A program made the position numbers and the translations under genes. A stretch of 64,000 nucleotides of DNA from positions 66,437,312-66,501,311 of the forward strand of contig CM057826.1 of assembly GCA_030068075.1 (NCBI GenBank), given 5' to 3'. Position 1 is the first letter of the stretch. Each line of letters starts with the position of its first letter. The notes beneath the pieces were generated by a model, which did no database searches, had not been told where the DNA came from, and was given only the letters and a program-made list of their open reading frames with translations. Below, one piece after another: positions 1-10,435 of this stretch. The stretch comes from Paguma larvata. Taxonomy: Eukaryota; Chordata; Mammalia; Carnivora; Viverridae.

Positions 1-1050
1 CGGGGAATTTACAGATGAGAGACTAGAGGCCCTAAAAGATAAAATGTTAAAAGTTAAATGTAAAAAAATGTTTGAGCATTTAGCCATAGTCTAGGATTAG
101 GTCTACCATACTAGTGAAGTGTGGGATCAACTTTTTTTATGTATAGTTTTTGGGTCTTTTTCTTTTAAGAAACATGGGTTTTTCACCGAACTCTGGGTTC
201 TTGTTGACTCATAACCTTACACTGAATTAAAGGAGAGATGAGTGCCCCCATAGCCACACCTGCAGGGCTGCATATGCAATAATATAGTCTTTATGAATAG
301 AGACCAGTGAACAGAACTCATTCCCATGGACTGCCTTCTATGAAGAATACCAGGGCTTGGTACATGTCCTTCATATTTGAATCTGCTAGCCTACTCACTC
401 AGGCTAATCCTACAGAGAGGAAGTATTCTTCAAAGCTTCAGTATAATTTGAACACAGTGACAACTACTTGTGGCATCTGGGCAGTCAGTGCTATGCATGC
501 CCAAAGTCACTCTTGAGCCATGTATAGTTCTCGCAGAATTATGTGACAGAATAATCATACAACTCTGCCTTGTCACCTCTTTTAAATTTTATTTGCTACC
601 ATTATTCTTTATCTTGTCATTGGTCTTAAAAGAAGAGGAGAAACAGGGACTCTTAAAAAGAAAATGGCCTTCAAAGCTTCATTCCTACATTTTTGCTGTT
701 TTGACTGATGACATAGCTGCTAATAAGATTAGTGCCTTCCCTTCTGTTCATTTTCTAGCAGAATTAGTTGCTGCATTTACACCCTCTGCTGCTAATTTTG
801 CTGGCAAATCTCTGGAGGATTCTAGCCTAATTTTCTGCTACCAGAAGCAGAACTGCTGTTCTAGTAGGTCAGCTAACATTATTCAATTCCTTTAGGGTAT
901 CTTGAAGAATAAAACCTATAGGAGTAATTTAGATGTAAATATCAAATACAAATTGGGGACCAATTTTTTAGACAGTCAAATTGATTGCTTCAAAGCAGAT
1001 AATTTCTATTTCCCATAATCCTTATACCATAGAGTTGTTGCAAGAAGTAA
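1..1050. other. Unique sequence, no supported gene
   Basis: No repeat family or conserved protein was recognised here. A 141-codon open frame lies on the plus strand at 470-895 and a shorter one at 307-516. They overlap each other, have no recognisable domain and no clear exon borders, and look like chance open frames. Confidence 0.5.
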
Positions 1051-1051
1051 A

Positions 1052-1250
1052 TTATATATAGGTGGATGTATTTAGATGTGTTATATATATGTATGTTTAG
1101 TCTATCATATATTTAGTGTATATATTATATATATTTAGTATATATATTATATATTTAGTATATTAACATTGCAATATGTTACATTATGTTATATTGTATA
1201 TTCAGATATAATATAGCATTGTATCTATATATTGATTATATTATACCTGA
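1052..1250. repeat. AT-rich low-complexity tract
   Basis: This stretch is dominated by TATATA and ATATTTAGTATAT motifs, with several near-copies of 'atatatttagtatatat' in succession between about 1105 and 1165. It is a decayed AT-rich simple repeat with no coding content. Confidence 0.8.
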
Positions 1251-1949
1251 TATGTTGAAATGTAGTAAACTAAAAATTTTTAAAGCAAACAGGAATGATT
1301 TCAGGTTCCTAAATATGCATCTAGGTCATCCTTTGTTTATTTGGGAGTTGAATTATTTAGCCTAAGGATTATACAAGCGACTTGCATTTTCTTCTGTTGA
1401 TTCCTTTTTCTTCATACTTTGGAAACACTATCAAAAGGAAGGTGAGGAAAGGTAGAGGTGATGCAGTTCAGATTCCTCCAGGTTAGCACCGTCAACGCAA
1501 TGAAAGATGGCTTGGCATCTCTCCCACTAGGTGTGATGAAAACTAGGAATAGGCAGAGTCTGCGGACATCCCGGGACAGTAGTGGGGATGCTCTACTTGC
1601 TGTTGATTTTATTCACCACCCGTGGCAGAGTCATGAGAAGAAGGGGACTGGTAATGGGGATTCAGAATGATGTACCCAGACCATTCCAGTGAAAAGGAGA
1701 AATTTAAACTGTATCATACAATATAAGTAAAAACTGGAGGAAACTGGCCCAGATTGGAGATAGGAATACTCATGAGACCTCTGTACTAAATTTAGACAAA
1801 TATCTTTATCTTTCTGGAGGTGAGAGCCAATGGCAAATACTGTAGAATTTCCCCCAGGGGGTTAAAGGCACTAATTGGTCTCTGGCAGTACACTGGACTT
1901 ACCCATTGAGTAAGCGACACCTAGAATGTTAACAAAACAGTAGGTGTTT
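1251..1949. other. Unique sequence, no supported gene
   Basis: No repeat or gene was recognised. The 1450-1670 part is more GC-rich than its surroundings and holds a 70-codon plus-strand open frame without any recognised domain. Confidence 0.45.
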
Positions 1950-1951
1950 GA

Positions 1952-2002
1952 GTTTTTTTTTAATTTTTATTTATTTATTTTGTTTTCCTGAAGAGAAACA
2001 CG

Positions 2003-2034
<32 letters not shown>

Positions 2035-2035
2035 T
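1952..2035. repeat. T-rich tract plus (CA)n microsatellite
   Basis: A T-rich run with ATTT repeats (1952-1980) is followed by CGCGCGCACA and then an almost pure CA repeat at 2012-2034, about 11 units. The T-rich part could be the reversed tail of a truncated SINE, but too little is left to decide. Confidence 0.8.
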
Positions 2036-2040
2036 ATTAC

Positions 2041-2735
2041 TCCATGGAAGTAAGGCATGGAAGCACAGCTTATTTAGATCGAATGATGTGAGAATTGTGG
2101 CAGCAGGGTCATTAACAGGATAAAAGCTCAATAAGGTGACAGCACAACTCACAAATCACCTCTACCAGACGCCACAAAATGATTTGTAATTGACATAATA
2201 GGCTAGAATTGAAAGCTCTGTACGTTAACGAGCCTATGGACTTAATCGTTTGGGCAGGATTGTAATTGAGGAAAGCAGCAATTAATGTTGGCTGGTTACA
2301 AAGTTGTATTTAAATTTGTAATTATTTAGAATCGATTAAAGATTATGTGGAAAGATACTGGAAATTTAAGTGGACACTACGACAAAGTAATGTTAGTAAC
2401 AGTATAGCCTTCAGTACTCAATAGAAAGTAAAGAAGGGAAGGAGGACACAGCAAAACTCAGAGAGGCCTTGGTTCAGTGTTAATATTGTTCATAGACCTC
2501 CAACCTGCACATTTTAAGCAGAATGTTTTTCTGATACTATTTGGCCTAAAACATGCTTTCATTATAATATCATGACTCATAATGTATCAGAATCAACTGT
2601 ATATTTGCTAAAAGTAATGCATACCAAACTTCAAAACTGACTTGCCTTTTTTAATAGATTAGAGGAGACTCAAGATTATCCTTAGCCAAATGCCATTACT
2701 TACTTATTACTTACTAACTACATTATATGATCTCC
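2041..2735. other. Unique AT-rich DNA with possible conserved noncoding segment
   Basis: No repeat was recognised. Between about 2165 and 2420 the sequence is non-repetitive and rich in TAATTG, TTAATG, GTAATTAT and AATCGATTA words of the homeodomain-site type. That pattern is common in conserved noncoding elements, but conservation cannot be judged from one sequence. Confidence 0.35.
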
Positions 2736-3240
2736 CTCAACTTAAGATGGGGTTACTTCTCAATAAGCCCATCATAAGTGGAATGTAAGTGTAAGTCAAA
2801 AATCCATTTAATACACCTAACCTACCAAACAGCATAATTTAGCCTAGCTTACTTGAAACATGCTCAGAACACTTACATATAAAGAAGCCTATAGTTGGGC
2901 AAAATCATCTTAACACAACAAAGCGTTTATAGTGACATGTTGAATAGGTCATGTAATTTATTAAATACTGTGCTGAAAGTGAAAAGCAGAATGGTTGTAC
3001 AGGTATAGAGTGGTCGTAAGTGTATGGGTTGTGTATCCTAGTGATTACATGGCTGACTGGGAGCTGCAGCTTGCTGCCACTGTACAGCACGAGAGAGGAT
3101 CTCACTGAATACCCCTAGCATGGGTAAAGGTCAAAACTCAAAAATCAAACTACAGTTTCTACTAAATGTGTATGACTTTGGCACCATGTAAAGTAAAAAA
3201 ATCATAAGTTGAACCATTGCAAATCGGAGACCATCTTTAC
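2736..3240. mobile_element. Tigger/MER44-like DNA transposon fossil
   Basis: The left end ('ctcaacttaagatggggtta') and the right end ('aagttgaaccattgcaaatc' followed by a gagaccatct end) resemble inverted termini of a Tc1/mariner-type element. The interior matches a known nonautonomous repeat: 'catttaatacacctaaccta', 'tgctcagaacacttacat' and 'gttgggcaaaatcatc' are all present. There is no transposase frame. I recognise it as MER44/Tigger7-like from memory; the class is surer than the family name. Copies are old and fixed across placental mammals. Confidence 0.65.
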
Positions 3241-3360
3241 ACCCCTGAGTGAGAAGAGTGAGAAGCAGCCTAAAGACTGAGAAAGTTTAAGTGAGGTGAA
3301 GGTAAAGAACAGAGGAGGCACAGGTGGTAGAAAGAATGGAAACCAGAATTAACCCAATTC

Positions 3361-3594
3361 TTTTTTTTAATCAATTTTTTGTCAAACTGGTTTCCATACA
3401 ACACCCAGTGCTCATCCCAACAAGCGCCCTCCTCAGTGCCTGTCACCCTCTCTCCCTGCTCCCATACCCCTCTCAACCCTCAGTTTGTTCTTAGTCTTTG
3501 AGAGTCGCTTATGTTTTGTCTCCTTCCCTCTCTGTGGCTTTTTTTCTCCCTCTTCCCCTTCCCCTACTTTTCTGCTAAGTCTCTCAAAATCCAC
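3361..3594 (-). other. 3' UTR and tail of L1-A
   Basis: The minus strand reads a GA-rich segment, 'actaagaacaaactgagggt' and then 'tgggatgagcactgggtgtt' before the A-rich tail. The same 3' UTR signature recurs at 9515-9758, 18213-18446 and 60555-60972, so all four derive from related carnivore L1 subfamilies. Confidence 0.85.
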
Positions 3595-6500
3595 CTATAC
3601 ATGGAAACATATGGTATCTGTTTTTCTCTGACTTATTTCACTTAGTATAATACCTTCCAGTTCCATCCACGTTGCTACACATGGCCAGATTTCATTCTTT
3701 CTCATTGCCGCGTAGTATTCCATTATGTATATATATATACCACTTCTTCTTTATCCATTCATCAGTTGATGGAGACTTAGTCTCTTTCCATGATTTGGCT
3801 TTTGTCGAAAGTGATGCTATGAACATCAGGGTACACGTGCTCCTATGCATCAGCACTCCTGTGTCTCTTGGGTAGATTCCTAGCAGTGCTATTGCTGGGT
3901 CATAGGGTAGTTCTATTTCCATTTTTCTGAGGAACCTCCACAGTGGCTGCACCAGTTTGCATTCCCACCAACAGTGTAAGAGGTTGCCTGTTTCTCCACA
4001 TCCTCGCCAGCATCTATAGTTACCTGATTTGTCCATTTTAGCCACTCTGACCGGTGTGAGGTGGTATCTCAGTGTGGTTTTGATTTGTATTTTCCTGATG
4101 ATGAGTGACATTGAGCATCATTTCATGTGTCTGTCAGCCATCTGGATGTCTTCTTTGGAGAAGTGTCTATTCATATCTTCTGCCCATATCTTCACTGGAT
4201 TATTTGTTTTTTGGGTGTGGAGTTTGCTAAGTTCTTTATAGATTTTAGATCCTAGTCCTTTATCTGATATGTCATTTGCAACTATCTTTTCCCATTCCGC
4301 TGGTTGCCTGTTAGTTTTCTTGGTTGTTTCCTTTGCCGTGCAGAAGCTTTTTATCTTGATGAAGTCCCAATAGTTCATTTTTGCTTTTAATTCCCTTGCC
4401 TTTGGAAATGTGTCAAGTAACAAACTGCTGCAGCTCAAGTCAAAAAGGTTTTTTCCTGCTTTCTCCTCTAGGATTTTGATGGTTCCTGTCTCACATTCAG
4501 GTCCTTCATCCATTTTGAGTTTATTTTTGTGAGTGGTGAAAGAAAGTGGTCCTGTTTCATTCTTCTGCATGTTGCTGACCAGTTCTCCCAGCACCATTTG
4601 TTAAAGAGGCTCTCTTTTTTCCATTGGGTACTCTTTCCTGCTTTGTCAAAGATTAGTTGGCCACGTGCGTGTGTGTTCATTTCTGGGTTCTCTATTCTAT
4701 TCTGTTGGTCCGTGTGTCTGTTTTTGTGCCAATACCATACTGTGTTAATGATTACCACTTTGTAGTAGAGGTTAAAGTCTGGGATTGTGATGCCTCCAAC
4801 CTTGGTTTTCTTCTTCAATATTACTTTGGCAATTTGGGGTCTTTTGTGGTTCCATACGAATTTTAGGATTGTTTGCTCTAGCTTTGAGAAGAATGTTGGT
4901 GCAGTTTTGATTGGGATTGCATTGAATGTGTAGATTGCTTTGGGTAGTATTGACATTTTAACAATATTTATTCTTCCAATCCATGAGCATGGGATATTTT
5001 TCCATTTCCTTGTGTCTTCCTCAATTTCCTTCATAAGTTTTTTATAGTTTTCAGCGTAGAGATCTTTCACATCTTTGGTTAGGTTTATTCCTAGGTATTT
5101 TGTGGTTTTTGATACAACTGTGAATGGGTTTACCTTCTTTATTTCTCTTTCTATCGCTTCATTGTTGGTGTATAGAAATGCAACTGATTTCTGTACATTG
5201 ATTTTGTACCCTGCAACTTTGTTGAATTCATGGATCAGCTCTAGCGGGCTTTTGGTGGATTCTGTGGCATTTTCCATGTAAAGTATCATGTCATCTGCAA
5301 AAAGTGAGTGTGACTTCATCCTTGCCAATCCTGATATCTGTTATTTTGTTTTGTTGTCTGATTGCTGATGCTAGGACCTCCAACACTATGTTAAATAGCA
5401 GTGGTGAGAGTGGACATCCCTGTTCTGTTCCTGATCTCAGGGGGAAGACTGTCAGTGTTTCTCCTTTGAGGATGATATTAGCTGGGGGCTTTCCATAGAT
5501 GGCTTTTATGATGTTTAAGTATGTTCCTTCTATCCTGACTTTTCTGAAGGTTTTTATTAAGAAAGGGTGCTGTATTTTGTCAAATGCTTTTTCCGCATCT
5601 ATTAACAGGATCATGTGGTTCTTATCTTTTCTTTTATTAATGTGATGTATCACGTTGATTGATTTGCGAATATTGAACCAGCCCTGCAACCCAGGGAGGA
5701 ATGCTACTTGATCATGGTGAATAATTATTTTTATACACTGTTGGATTAAATTTTCTAGTATCTTGTTAAGAATTTTTGCATCCATAATTCATCAGGGATA
5801 TTGGCCTGTAGTTCTCTTTTTTTTGCTGGGTCTCTATCTGGTTTGAGAATCAAAGTGATGCTGGCTTCCTAGAATGAGTCCGGGAGTTTTCCTTCTATCT
5901 CAATTTTTTGGAAGAGCTTGAGAAGGATAGGTATTAACTCTGTTTTAAATGTCTGGTAAAATTCCCCAGGGAAGCCATCTGGTCCAGGACTTTTATTTGT
6001 TGTGAGATTTTTGATAAATGATTCAATTTCTTCACTAGTTATGGGTCTGTTCAAATTTTCAACTTCCAATTTGAGTTTTGGTAGTGTGTGACTGTTTAGG
6101 AATTTGTCCATTTCTTCTAGGTTGTCCAATTGATGGCATATGATTTTTCATAGTATTCCCTGATAATTACTTGTATTTCTGAGGGATTGGTTGTAATCAC
6201 TCCCTTTTCGTTCATGATTTTATCTATTTGGGTTCTTCTCTTTTCTTTTTGAGGAGCCTGGCTAGAGGTTTATCAATTTTGTTTATTTTTTCAAAGAACC
6301 AGCTCTTGGTTTCATTGATCTGTTCCACTACTTTTTCGTTTTCCATGTTATTAATTTCTGCCCTGATTTTTGTTATTTCTCTCTTTCTGCTGGGTTTGGA
6401 GTGTGTTAGCTGTTCTGCTTCTAGTTCCTTTATGTGTGCTGTTAGGTCTTGTGTTAGTGATATTTCTTGTTTCTTGATGTGGGCCTGGATTGCAATATAT

Positions 6501-7065
6501 TTTCCTCTCAGGACTGCCTTTGCCACATCCCAAAACATTTGGATTGTTGTATTTTCATTTTCATTTGTTTCCATGTATCTTTAAATTTCTTCTCTAATTG
6601 TTTGGTTGACTCATTCGTTCTTTAGTAGGTTGTTCTTTAGGCTCCATGTTTTTGGGGGGTTTCCAGACTTTTTCCTGTGGTTGATTTCAAGTTTCATAGC
6701 ATTGTGATCTGAAAGTGTCCATGGCATGATCACAATTCTTTTATATTTATTGAGAACTTCCTTGTATGTTGTCTATCTTGGAAAATGTATCATGTGCATT
6801 TGAGAAGAATGTAAATTCCTTTGCTTCTGGATGAAGGACCCTGAAGATGTCTGTCAGACCCATCTGTTCCAATGTGTCGTTTAAGGCCATTGTTTCTTTA
6901 GTGATTCAATCTGAAGGTGTCCTCAGGTCTAAAATGAGTCTCTTGAAGACAGCAAATAGATGGGTCTTGTTTTTTAATCCATTCTGTTACCCTGTGTCTT
7001 TTAATTTGAGCATTTAGTCTGTTTACATTCAGTATTAATATTGAAAAATATGGGTTTAGAGTCAT
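3595..7065 (-). pseudogene. LINE-1 ORF2 relic (endonuclease, reverse transcriptase, Cys-rich C-terminus)
   Basis: The start is placed at MTLNPYFS (7065), inside a longer upstream open frame. The N-terminal endonuclease keeps CCLQETHF, with its catalytic Glu, but the frame ends at 6898 where about 120 codons are missing, including the GDFN catalytic motif. Downstream, in order, are the METNENEN segment (6574), KSPGPDGF (about 6000), DAEKAFD (RT motif A), [14 protein letters not shown] (motif B), FADD (motif C, 5290-5301), then [19 protein letters not shown] (about 3930-4010), which retains the C-H-C zinc-knuckle-like residues. An approximately 2-bp deletion just before FADD shifts the frame, and other frameshifts occur near 4500-4600 and 5790-5870. 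Expected length is about 1,275 codons; the relic spans about 1,157 codons of DNA. Confidence 0.92.
6895..6912 (-). other. Internal deletion joint in L1-A endonuclease
   Basis: Reading the minus strand, 'ccttcagattga' (coding FRL in the motif THFRPEDTFRL) runs directly into 'atcactaaagaaacaatggc', which belongs about 120 codons later. The sense L1-C copy still carries the missing segment (9761 to about 10090). Only 2-3 bp of A-rich homology is visible at the joint. Confidence 0.8.
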
Positions 7066-7470
7066 TGTGTTATCTGTAGGTTTCATGCTTGTGAGGATGT
7101 CTCTGGTACTTTCTGATCCTTGCAAGTTTCCTTCATAGAGTCCCCTTCAGGATCTCTTGTAATGCTGGATTATTTGTGATGAATTCCTTCAGTTTTTGTT
7201 TGTTTGGGAAAACCTCTATCTCTCCTTCCATTCTGAATTACAGGCTGGCCAGGTAAAGGATTCTTGGCTGCATAGCTTTCCTGTTCATCATATTGAAGAT
7301 TTCCTGCCATTCCTTTCCAGCCTGCCAAGTTTCTGTCGATAAGTCTGCTACTACCCTTATGTGTCTACCTTTATATGTTAAGGCCTGTTTATCCCTAGCT
7401 GCTTTCAGAATTCTCTCTTTGTCCTTGTATTTTGCCAGTTTCACTATGATGTGTCATGCAGAATGTCTAT

Positions 7471-7675
7471 TTTTTTAACATATTTATTTATTATTGAGAG
7501 ACAACGAACATGAGCATGGGAAGGGAAGAGAGAGGGGGAGACACAGAATCTGAAGGAGGCTACAGGCTCTGAGCTGTCAGTGCAGAGCCCGACGTGGGGC
7601 TTGAACTCACAAACTGTGAGATCATGACCTGAGCCAAAGTCCGACGCTTAACCGACTGAGCCACCCAGACACCCC
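7471..7675 (-). mobile_element. tRNA-Lys SINE (feliform type) in L1-A ORF1
   Basis: Antisense copy. The plus strand starts with a T run and 'acatatttatttatt', and ends 'ctgagccacccagacacccc', the reverse of the SINE head. It interrupts ORF1 just upstream of the C-terminal domain. A decayed target duplication is possible (agaatgtctatt / aaaaggtatatt, 9 of 12 matching). The insertion postdates L1-A. Confidence 0.92.
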
Positions 7676-7947
7676 AAAAGGTATATTCAAGTTATGTCTG
7701 AGGGGAGTTCTCTGTGCCTCTTGGATTTCAATGCCCATTTCCTTCTTTGTGTTGGGAAAGTTCTCAGCAATGATTTGTTCAAGTACCCCTTTGATGTCTT
7801 TTTCTCTCTTTTCTTCCTCTGGAATTCCTAGATAACAGATATTGTTCTGTTTGATTGCATCACTCAGCTCTCGAATTCTCCTTTCCTGTTCCTGAATCAG
7901 ATTTTCTCTCTTTTTCTTTGCTTCCTCTTTTTCCGTAATTTTATCTT

Positions 7948-8160
7948 TTTTTTAATATTTATTCATTTTTGAGAGAGAGGGATAGAACAGAGCATTAGCA
8001 GGGGAAGGGCAGAGAGAGAGGGAGACACAGAATCTGAAGCAGGCTCCAGGCTCTGAGCTGTCAGCACAGAGCCCGATGCGGGGCTCGAACCCACGAACCA
8101 TGAGATCATGACCTGAGCCGAAGTTGGATGCCTAACCGATTGAGCCACCCAGGTGCCTCC
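7948..8160 (-). mobile_element. tRNA-Lys SINE (feliform type) in L1-A ORF1 coiled coil
   Basis: Antisense, complete copy flanked by 8-bp direct repeats 'tttatctt' at 7940-7947 and 8161-8168. ORF1 coding sequence resumes exactly after the right repeat. The apparent 151-codon minus-strand frame at 7963-8418 is an artefact joining ORF1 coiled coil to SINE sequence. Confidence 0.95.
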
Positions 8161-8462
8161 TTTATCTTCTAATTCACCTATTGTTTCTTCTGCCTCTTTA
8201 ATCCGTGCTGTGGCCGCCTCCAATTTGTTTTTTAACTCATTTAAAGCGTTTTTTAATTCCTCCAGACCATTTTTAAGGTCCTTGATCTCCACAGCTAGGG
8301 ACCCCCTTCTGTCTTCTATGCTCTTTTCAAGTCCAGTGATTAGTTTTATGATTGTCATTCTATATTCATGTTCTGTTATGTCGCTTATATCTGTTTTCAT
8401 CAATTCTTGAGCTGTCACTACTTCCTGTAATTTCTATTGAGGAGAATTTTCCTTTTTGTCAT

Positions 8463-9205
8463 TTTGGCTAGGTGTGTTTTGGTTTGTTTCCTGAGGTCGC
8501 CTTGGAAAGGAAAACAGACAGACAAATAAACAGGAAACAAAAACACACAAATATACCAACAAATAAAACAGGCAAGCAGATCACAACAGAAAAAAGAATA
8601 ACGAACGACACTCTGAAGGCATACAACCTGAAATACCAGCTACACATTAAGGACAGGGTATGCGCTGTGCTGATGGCAGAGCATATACAGAGAGAGTAAT
8701 GACAGGTGGGAGAAAATGAACTTTGACTAAGTAGAGAGGCTGAAAGTCTTAATCCAGAAAGAAAGAGATCAGAATAAGGAAGGAGGCGAGGAAAAAGAAA
8801 TGAAGATGTTACCCAGCTGAACTATGTGGCCTGGTTATTCCAGAGAGAGAGATAGGAAAATAAAGAAGGAGGTGTAGAACATGCGTTGAGAGAGTGGGTT
8901 AAATGTCTGTTTAAGCAAGCCAATACTCCAGGTGTCTGGCTCAGGGGTCAGGAGAGATAAGAAGGAGAAAAGGGAGAATATATCTAAAATAGAATAATTG
9001 ACCTGGAGTTAATCCAGGCAGCAGTATTCATGTCTCAGCGTCTATCGCGCCCACAGAAAGGCATCTTTCCTGTGAGGAGGGGCGTGGTTTGGTGTAGGCG
9101 GGTCCTGCCTCCACTGCCAGCAGATGGAATCCTAGGGTCTAGCTTTGTGGGAATGCAGGACAACAATGGCTCCCCCCAGTCCCTTCTTCAGGGACCCAGA
9201 GTCTG
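8463..9205 (-). promoter_or_regulatory. 5' UTR/promoter region of L1-A
   Basis: This region directly precedes the ORF1 start on the minus strand and is not repeated elsewhere in the window. Its outer part (9030-9130) is the most GC- and CpG-rich part of L1-A, as expected of an L1 internal Pol II promoter. Assignment rests on position; no promoter motif was identified individually. The right limit is set by the start of L1-B. Confidence 0.65.
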
Positions 9206-9758
9206 CCCTATGACCCAGCAATAGAACTGCTAGGAATCTACCCAAGAGACACAGGAATGCTGATGCATAGGGCCACATGTACCCCGATGTTCATAGCAGC
9301 ACTTTCGACAATAGCCAAATCATAGAAAGAGACCAAGTGCCCATCAACTGACGAATGGATAAAGAAGATGTGGTACATATATACCATGGACTACTACGTG
9401 GCAATGAGAAAAAATGAAATCTGGCCACGTGTAGCAACACGGATGGAACTGGAGGGTATTATGTTAAGTGAAATAAGTCAGTCAGAAAAAAACAGATACC
9501 ATATATTTCCATGAATAGGTGGACTTTGTGAGACTAAGCAAAAACCAGGGGGAGGGTAAGAGGGGAAAGGAAAAAAAGACACAGAGAGGGAGGGAGATAA
9601 AACATAAGAGACTCTCAAAGACTAAGAACAAACTGAGGGTGAGGGGGATGAGGGAGGGGGGAGAGGAGGTGACGGGCATTAAAGAGGACACGTGTTGGGA
9701 TGAACACTGGGTGTTATATGTAAACCAATTTGAAAATAAACTATTATAAAAAAAAAAA
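9206..9758 (+). mobile_element. L1-B: 5'-truncated LINE-1, ORF2 C-terminus plus 3' UTR
   Basis: Sense copy. It begins 'ccctatgacccagcaataga' in the ORF2 C-terminal region, runs through 'gaaataagtcagtcagaaa', the GA-rich 3' UTR and 'gaacactgggtgttatatgt', and ends in a short A run (9748-9758). Its 5' side is truncated directly against the L1-A 5' UTR. No reliable target duplication was found. Confidence 0.9.
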
Positions 9759-10397
9759 GAAAGTGAGGGGACAGAAAACTGTTTATCATGCTAATGGACA
9801 TCAAAAGAAAACCAGAGTAACAATACCTATTATCAGACAAACTAGACTTTAAACCAAATACTGTAACAAGGGTTGAAAAAAGGCACTATATCATAATAAA
9901 GGGGACAATCCAACAAGAAGATCTAACAACTGTAAATATTTATGCCCTCAACATGGACACACCCAAATATATGAAATAATTAATAACAAACATAAAGGAA
10001 TATATTGATAATAGTACAAAAATTGTAGGGGACTTTAACAACCCACTTACATCAATGGACAGATCATCTAAGCAGAAAATCAATGAAGAAACAATGACTT
10101 TGAATGACATACTGGACTAGATGGACTTAACAGATATATTCACAACATTACATAGCAAAGCAACAAAATACATATTATTTTCAAGTGCACATGGGACATT
10201 CTCCAGATTAGATTACATGTTAGGTCACAAATCAGGCCTCAACAAGTACAAAAATACTGGGATCATACCATTCATATTTTCTGACCACAATGTTATGAAA
10301 CTTGACATCAAACACAAGGAAAAATTTGGAAAAACTACAAGTAAATGGAGGCTAAACAAAATGCTACTGAACAATGAATGGGAAAACCAGGAAATCA

Positions 10398-10435
10398 AAA
10401 CAACGACGACAACAACAACAACAACAACAACAAAA
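10398..10435 (+). repeat. (CAA/CGA)n trinucleotide tract inside L1-C ORF2
   Basis: 'caacgacgac' followed by about eight CAA/AAC units. In frame with the local ORF2 piece it encodes a run of threonines after ENQEIK. This run is not part of the LINE-1 ORF2 family consensus, so it is a post-insertion expansion. Confidence 0.9.

Larger units (their letters stand above)
7133..8462 (-). pseudogene. LINE-1 ORF1 relic split by two SINEs
   Basis: ORF1p is the trimeric RNA-binding chaperone of LINE-1. The start is an ATG at 8460-8462 (MTKRKI...), followed by loss of one A in an A run that shifts the frame. The coiled-coil region is readable at 8170-8418 with heptad-like LKNGLEELKNALNELKNKLE. The C-terminal domain is readable at 7238-7444 (KLAKYKDKERILKAARDKQ ... 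MQPRILYLASL), then one in-frame stop, then FRMEGEIEVFP to a stop at 7133. SINEs at 7471-7675 and 7948-8160 interrupt it. Without them about 905 bp, some 300 codons, remain, close to the family length. Confidence 0.9.
3361..9205 (-). mobile_element. L1-A: near full-length LINE-1, antisense, inactivated
   Basis: This carnivore LINE-1 lies on the minus strand. Its T-rich tail begins at 3361, followed by the 3' UTR (3361-3594), ORF2 relic (3595-7065), short inter-ORF spacer, ORF1 relic (7133-8462) and a 5' UTR-like region (8463-9205). LINE-1 moves by target-primed reverse transcription using the ORF1 RNA chaperone and the ORF2 endonuclease/reverse transcriptase. This copy cannot move on its own: ORF2 lacks about 360 bp of its endonuclease region and is frameshifted, and ORF1 has a frameshift, a stop and two SINE insertions. 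It is the best preserved LINE-1 in the window. Confidence 0.92.

Noticed and set aside
470..895. 141-codon plus-strand open frame, the longest outside recognised repeats
   Set aside because: No recognisable domain, no exon or promoter context, overlapping frames of similar quality, and length within chance for 64 kb in six frames.
7963..8418. 151-codon protein on the minus strand
   Set aside because: It fuses L1 ORF1 coiled coil to antisense SINE sequence across a target duplication.
3361..9205. L1-A as a retrotransposition-competent element
   Set aside because: Endonuclease-region deletion, frameshift next to FADD, a stop and a frameshift in ORF1, and two SINE insertions.
3361..9758. L1-A plus L1-B as one twin-primed, 5'-inverted insertion
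   Set aside because: Both have their own 3' UTR and tail. A twin-primed insertion would have only one.
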